Positions 60,578-64,000 of a DNA stretch of 64,000 bases are shown here, piece after piece. This DNA is from Leeuwenhoekiella aestuarii (GTDB lineage Bacteria; Bacteroidota; Bacteroidia; Flavobacteriales; Flavobacteriaceae): NCBI RefSeq assembly GCF_004104055.1, contig NZ_QOVJ01000002.1:124001-188000 (forward strand), written 5' to 3'. The notes under the pieces were generated by a model that ran no database searches, had not been told where the DNA came from, and saw only the letters and a list, made by a program, of their open reading frames with translations. The position numbers and the translations under genes were made by a program. Positions within the stretch are counted from its first letter, which is position 1. The number at the start of each line of letters is the position of its first letter.

Positions 60578-61792
60578 CTAAATCTCAGTATCATCAAGAT
60601 TCTGACCTTCTATTCGATTTTCATTAAACGCGCTGGGTAATAATTCAGGAATAAATTTAACCAGTAACGGAAGTAATATGCCACCTCCCGGAAGCATAAA
60701 AATTGCAAGAGAAGGTATGCTTTTGCAAATGTCTAAGAGCTGTGATTTAACCCTTTTCTTTTCAGCTTTACTTAAATCCCTTACAGTAGATTGTCCTAAT
60801 AATAAGACCAGATCTTTACTTTCTGAAAGCTCCTGGAGCAAGCGATTTTTATTCCGAAAAATAAGGGTCTTTACCGTTTGACTCGTTTGTGTGTAAAAAT
60901 GTTTTACCGGGTTGCTGTAGTTGAGGTATGATATCCTTTTTCGGTTAGCCTGTATAAAAGTATGCACATAGGTTGTTGACAGCTCAATAACCTCATTAGA
61001 TAAAAGAAGTTGAGCACCAAATTTCTTGAGAAAAAGATATTCGGTTTTATCTAATTTTACATCATCCCAAATGGCCAGCGCAGCCAGATCTAATAAATAA
61101 CGTTTCTCGAGAAGCCCGGTATAAATATCAAGAGGAAGTTCATCAAGATTCTTCGCTTCTTGTTTTAAGTTGCGATTGTATCTGAGGGATTTTTCAAAAA
61201 GTTTAAGCAATAACTTATCATATTGCTCTTTCTCTTCTTTTTGTATCAAAGCAAGCCAGATAACATTCATTAGTGTAGCTTCTAACTCTGAAGCATAATG
61301 ACTGATGTTTTCTTCATGTTCCAGGTAGTGTTGAAACGATAATACATCAATAAATAGCAACGCATTTGTTATAAGGTTACTGAAGTTTTTTTGAAGTAGA
61401 TGTTCATTAGTCTGAATGCGCTCTTGAATAATCTTTTCTAAAGTAGCAGCATTTGGTTTTAATTTTGAAAATCGGGTAAAGTAAAGGTGTTCTTTAGGAT
61501 CTAGTTGCTCATAATACTCGGTAATTGCCTTAAAAAAGTGAGTGTCGTTTTTATATTTCTGATAATAAACACAATAAAGACTGTCAAAAAAATTGAGTTT
61601 AGTACGTTCTGTTTCATTCCACAACAAAGGCTCTGTTGTTCCGTAGCTTACTGTTGTTACTGAAACACCATATATAAAACCAGATTGAAGCAATAATTCA
61701 TATAAGGCGTTCAAGTCTGAGTTAACTTCCTTAAAAGCTTTTTTTATGACAGGTTGATGCTTTGTAATCCATCCAAAAGATGAAGGATTCAT
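60578..61792 (-). CDS. LETM1-related biofilm-associated protein
   Basis: The 404-residue, mainly helical protein ends in a hydrophobic LETM1-like segment (SLAIFMLPGGGILLPLLVKF, then IPELLPSAFNENR), the mark of the flavobacterial LETM1-related biofilm-associated family. Mitochondrial LETM1 is involved in cation/proton exchange, but whether the bacterial protein transports ions is not known. It is followed by a DUF2254 gene; both products would sit in the inner membrane. Confidence 0.87.
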   Translation of the reverse strand: MNPSSFGWITKHQPVIKKAFKEVNSDLNALYELLLQSGFIYGVSVTTVSYGTTEPLLWNETERTKLNFFDSLYCVYYQKYKNDTHFFKAITEYYEQLDPKEHLYFTRFSKLKPNAATLEKIIQERIQTNEHLLQKNFSNLITNALLFIDVLSFQHYLEHEENISHYASELEATLMNVIWLALIQKEEKEQYDKLLLKLFEKSLRYNRNLKQEAKNLDELPLDIYTGLLEKRYLLDLAALAIWDDVKLDKTEYLFLKKFGAQLLLSNEVIELSTTYVHTFIQANRKRISYLNYSNPVKHFYTQTSQTVKTLIFRNKNRLLQELSESKDLVLLLGQSTVRDLSKAEKKRVKSQLLDICKSIPSLAIFMLPGGGILLPLLVKFIPELLPSAFNENRIEGQNLDDTEI

Positions 61793-62049
61793 AAAATTTA
61801 GATTAAAAATTTAAAATGTAAATAATTGAATTTCAGTAATTTGAAATTATTTTTAAAAAAAAATATACTTTTTTTTCAAAACCTGAAAACCATAGTCTGT
61901 TTTACTACGTAAATGTAATGAATAAGTTAAACTGGGCATTTAACTTATTCAATTGAAAAATCCAAATCTCAATTATTTTGGAGAATATGGAAAGGAAGAT
62001 TATCAATTTTGGTTAGTTGATTAGTTTTTTTGGATTTTTTGTTAGTTGA
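61793..62049. other. Non-coding stretch with a 12-bp hairpin
   Basis: No gene is seen here. It is very AT-rich and has a perfect 12-bp hairpin (GAATAAGTTAAA / TTTAACTTATTC, 61920-61950, loop CTGGGCA). A plus-strand terminator follows at 62050-62090 although no plus-strand gene precedes it, which hints at a small RNA. Confidence 0.4.
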
Positions 62050-62090
62050 GAATCACCTTGTTTTGGAGAAGGCAGGTGATTCTTTTTTTT
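62050..62090 (+). terminator. Orphan plus-strand terminator
   Basis: GAATCACCT (62050-62058) pairs with AGGTGATTC (62074-62082), followed by eight T. There is no plus-strand coding gene upstream that it could end. Confidence 0.75.
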
Positions 62091-62126
62091 ATGCCTATTT
62101 CTGAATTTTTCACAAAAACTGATATA

Positions 62127-62157
62127 AAAAAAGCCTCTGTATTTACAGAGGCTTTTT
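62127..62157 (-). terminator. Terminator of the sigma/RskA operon
   Basis: GCCTCTGT / ACAGAGGC with loop ATTT, extended by an A run and a T run on the two sides, lies 25 bases after the anti-sigma gene on the minus strand. It can work in both directions. Confidence 0.85.
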
Positions 62158-62181
62158 CATTTATAAATTTTTTGTTTTGTC

Positions 62182-62988
62182 TTAAGCATTATTCTCTACA
62201 ACACCTAAGGTATATAATTGTTCCATTGTAGGAGTCTCACTACCACCTGCAGGTTCTAGCGTAATACCAAATGCTTGTGAATCATTAGGATTCTCTAAAG
62301 CAAAGACCTTATTTGTATTATTTACAAAATCATCTAAAAGTCCCATACTCGTAGGAGTAAGCGGATCTAACTTTAAAGACCACACTTGATATACAAAACC
62401 TTCCGGAGGCTCAGGCAATCCCATAGCATCTATATATGCTTTGTTAGATTCCTTATCCCAAAAGACATTAACATATGCTTCAGGAGCAACCTGCTGACCA
62501 GCAAGAGGTACTTTAGTAACCTGTGGATCACGAATGACCGCAAGTATCTCTTTTGTTTCAGTCAATGCATCCTCAGAATATTGTAGTTTGCTTTCTAACT
62601 TGGTGTTTTCGATCTCAACAACCTGTAATTCTTTACGAAGTGTATTTGTTCTATTTAACAAAACAAATATCCCGATTAAGAAAATTACCGAAGCAGCTAT
62701 GCTGATGAATGACAGCAAGCGTGTTCTTTTTTGTGTTGCAGGGTTCAATTGTACCACACCAGTATTATTCTGAAGTTTTGCACGTATTGCGGTAAGCATT
62801 TCTTCAGGATTATAGGGCGCAGCTGCTGTTGCCAGATTTTGAAGGGCAGCTTCAATCTGTTCTACTTCTTTTTCTACTTCAGGGTATTGTTTAAGTACCG
62901 TGGAAACTTCTTCACTTTCTTTAGAAGTTAAGGCCCCGTACACATACATCTCAAGTATGCCAGATTCTATGTATTCTTGAATATCCAT
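62182..62988 (-). CDS. RskA-type anti-sigma factor
   Basis: The 268-residue protein has a cytoplasmic N-terminal helical domain (GILEMYVYGALTSKESEEV), one membrane helix (about residues 90-110, LLSFISIAASVIFLIGIFVLL), a coiled stretch and the periplasmic RskA domain (VNVFWDKESNKAYIDAMGLP, GFVYQVWSLKLDPLTPTSMGLLD). It binds and holds the sigma factor; proteolysis would release it. Its ATG follows the sigma gene stop with no gap, so the two are coupled. Confidence 0.92.
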   Translation of the reverse strand: MDIQEYIESGILEMYVYGALTSKESEEVSTVLKQYPEVEKEVEQIEAALQNLATAAAPYNPEEMLTAIRAKLQNNTGVVQLNPATQKRTRLLSFISIAASVIFLIGIFVLLNRTNTLRKELQVVEIENTKLESKLQYSEDALTETKEILAVIRDPQVTKVPLAGQQVAPEAYVNVFWDKESNKAYIDAMGLPEPPEGFVYQVWSLKLDPLTPTSMGLLDDFVNNTNKVFALENPNDSQAFGITLEPAGGSETPTMEQLYTLGVVENNA

Positions 62989-63519
62989 TTAATTTACCAA
63001 TATAGCTCTTAGTTTATTAATACAAAGTCTATTGCGCGTTTTAATAGTTCCTAGAGGCATATCTAATTCTTCAGAAGCTTCTTTTTGCGTGTATCCTTTA
63101 AAAAATAAAAGATTAATCACTTTTTTACAATCTTCTCCTAAAGCTTTGATATATTTTTTTATACCTATCGCATCAACTTTACTTGAAAAACTACTTTTGT
63201 TTTCAAGGATATCTACGAAATATTCTTGAGTAAGGTTTTTCTTTTGGTTCTTAAATGCTTTAGACCTAGTCTTATCTATTGCTGCATTACGAGCAATATT
63301 AAGGAGCCAGGTAAAGAATCTTCCTTTTTTAGAGGAATACGATTCACAGTTATCCCATACTTTAATAAAAACATCCTGTAGAACTTCTTCTGAAGCTTCA
63401 ACATCGTGGAGTACGCTGTTAATTACGCCAAAGATACTTTCTGAGTAGAGGCTATATAAGCGCTCAAAGGCTTTCTCGTCTTTTTGCTGAAGACGTAGAA
63501 TTAATTCATCTGGTTGCAT
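62989..63519 (-). CDS. RNA polymerase sigma factor, ECF (SigK-like)
   Basis: The 176-residue sigma factor has region 2 (FERLYSLYSESIFGVINSVL, SEEVLQDVFIKVWDNCESY) and region 4 (KKVINLLFFKGYTQKEASEELDMPLGTIKTRNRLCINKLR). Its partner is the RskA-type anti-sigma factor immediately downstream. It lies 96 bases after the superoxide dismutase gene, separated by a terminator, so sodC is not obviously in its operon. Regulon unknown; oxidative or envelope stress is typical for this class. Confidence 0.94.
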   Translation of the reverse strand: MQPDELILRLQQKDEKAFERLYSLYSESIFGVINSVLHDVEASEEVLQDVFIKVWDNCESYSSKKGRFFTWLLNIARNAAIDKTRSKAFKNQKKNLTQEYFVDILENKSSFSSKVDAIGIKKYIKALGEDCKKVINLLFFKGYTQKEASEELDMPLGTIKTRNRLCINKLRAILVN

Positions 63520-63562
63520 AGCAATCTGTTAGTTGTGCCTAAATGTATTAAATTAAAAGTGA

Positions 63563-63588
63563 AAAAGCAGCCCTATGAGCTGCTTTTA
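63563..63588 (-). terminator. Terminator of sodC
   Basis: AAAAGCAGC (63563-63571) pairs with GCTGCTTTT (63579-63587); read on the minus strand the stem ends in a run of T. It lies just after the sodC stop. Confidence 0.8.
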
Positions 63589-63615
63589 ATAATTAGTTAA
63601 GAAGATGCTAATGTA

Positions 63616-64000
63616 TTATTCAATAATACCACCACAGCTTACACGTGGCCCTGCTGCACCGCTAGGTTGACTTGTAAAGTCATCTGCACCTTGATGCACA
63701 ATAAGTCCTTTACCTACAATATCTTTTATAGAATCATCACAGCTAATGCACCATTCATCTGTAGTGATAGTAATAGTACCATTACCGTTCTCATCTGCTT
63801 GAAAGTTCCCTATATCTCCTTTATGATATCCTTCTGGATCGCCCCATTTGCCGTGCTTCTCTTTGGTAGGGTTCCAGTGGCCACCTGCAGATGTACCATC
63901 GTCTGCAGAACAGTCTGCATTCTCGTGAATATGTATGGCATGCATTCCCGGTTCTAAACCTTCAAAAACAGCAGTCATAGAAACTTCACCATCTTCTTCT
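63616..64000 (-). CDS. sodC: Cu/Zn superoxide dismutase, C-terminal part
   Basis: The frame runs off the right edge, so the N-terminus with its signal peptide is missing; an ATG at 63978 is internal. About 127 residues are visible: the copper/zinc His motifs MHAIHIHENADC, GGHWNPTKEKHG and HKGDIGNF, the C-terminal VHQGADDF, and the Arg/Cys ending GPRVSCGGII. SodC converts superoxide to oxygen and peroxide in the periplasm. The disulfide Cys pair (DCSADD and VSCGG) is present, plus an extra CISC pair. Confidence 0.93.
   Translation of the reverse strand, partial: EEDGEVSMTAVFEGLEPGMHAIHIHENADCSADDGTSAGGHWNPTKEKHGKWGDPEGYHKGDIGNFQADENGNGTITITTDEWCISCDDSIKDIVGKGLIVHQGADDFTSQPSGAAGPRVSCGGIIE

Noticed and set aside
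62046-62231. 61-residue plus-strand frame
   Set aside because: It reads through two terminator hairpins and into the anti-sigma gene; no coding signs.
1-64000. tRNA, rRNA, tmRNA, phage integrase, transposase or toxin-antitoxin genes
   Set aside because: None was found by eye on either strand. The window looks like core chromosome.

Overview
The window is AT-rich chromosomal DNA from a member of the Bacteroidota, most likely a marine Flavobacteriaceae species; the genus cannot be fixed from sequence alone. The signs are: a type IX secretion C-terminal sorting domain (17920-18513), promoters of the Bacteroidota form TTTG-N19-TAnnTTTG (before rpmH and purB), DUF4252 lipoproteins, a LETM1-related biofilm-associated protein, 2TM-domain proteins next to a LytS/LytTR pair, and a CarB of about 950 residues. 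No rRNA, tRNA, CRISPR array, prophage or insertion sequence was seen. Most of the window is core chromosome.

Layout. 1-2451: end of an unidentified gene, an M23 peptidase and a GlmU-like sugar nucleotidyltransferase. 2448-7077: tetR-tolC-emrA-emrB efflux operon on the minus strand, with three copies of a palindromic operator in front of tetR. 7205-14467: small membrane protein, peptide-binding lipoprotein, tRNA methylthiotransferase MtaB, small acetyltransferase-like protein, alpha/beta hydrolase, lytic transglycosylase, CxxS thioredoxin-like protein, TPR protein. 14669-20879: rpmH, carB, a secreted plastocyanin-like T9SS cargo, acyl-CoA thioesterase, rmuC. 21017-27233: vitamin B12 uptake locus, made of a minus-strand ABC importer and, divergently, a cobalamin riboswitch controlling a BtuB-like TonB receptor and a beta-propeller lipoprotein that is a BtuG candidate. 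27309-32456: two tandem S41 protease lipoproteins, then a divergent ECF sigma operon with two DUF4252 genes and a likely self-recognised promoter.

32594-43652: pta-ackA, purB with a 54-residue membrane protein coupled to it by a TAATG junction, HEAT-like protein, haem-binding protein, sirtuin, trmH followed by a decayed CBU_0592-like pseudogene, a carboxypeptidase-regulatory-domain protein, a DEAD-box helicase and rdgB. 43782-51934: VIT1/CCC1 transporter, a two-subunit molybdenum hydroxylase with a MocA-like cofactor enzyme, rpiA, an NmrA-like reductase with a divergent HxlR regulator, and two sulfur-metabolism genes. 52149-55817: a giant lipoprotein joining a degenerate metallophosphatase, a middle region with kinase-like motifs and an Omp85-type barrel. 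56012-59119: LytS histidine kinase, two 2TM proteins and a LytTR regulator. 59191-64000: DUF2254 and LETM1-like membrane proteins, a sigma/RskA anti-sigma pair, and the C-terminal part of Cu/Zn superoxide dismutase running off the right edge.

The most interesting points are the 52149-55817 fusion protein, the B12 locus with its BtuG candidate, the ECF self-promoter, the LytS/2TM module, two genes not obvious from simple gene calling (the 54-residue protein and the pseudogene), and a degenerate hairpin repeat seen in up to three intergenic gaps.
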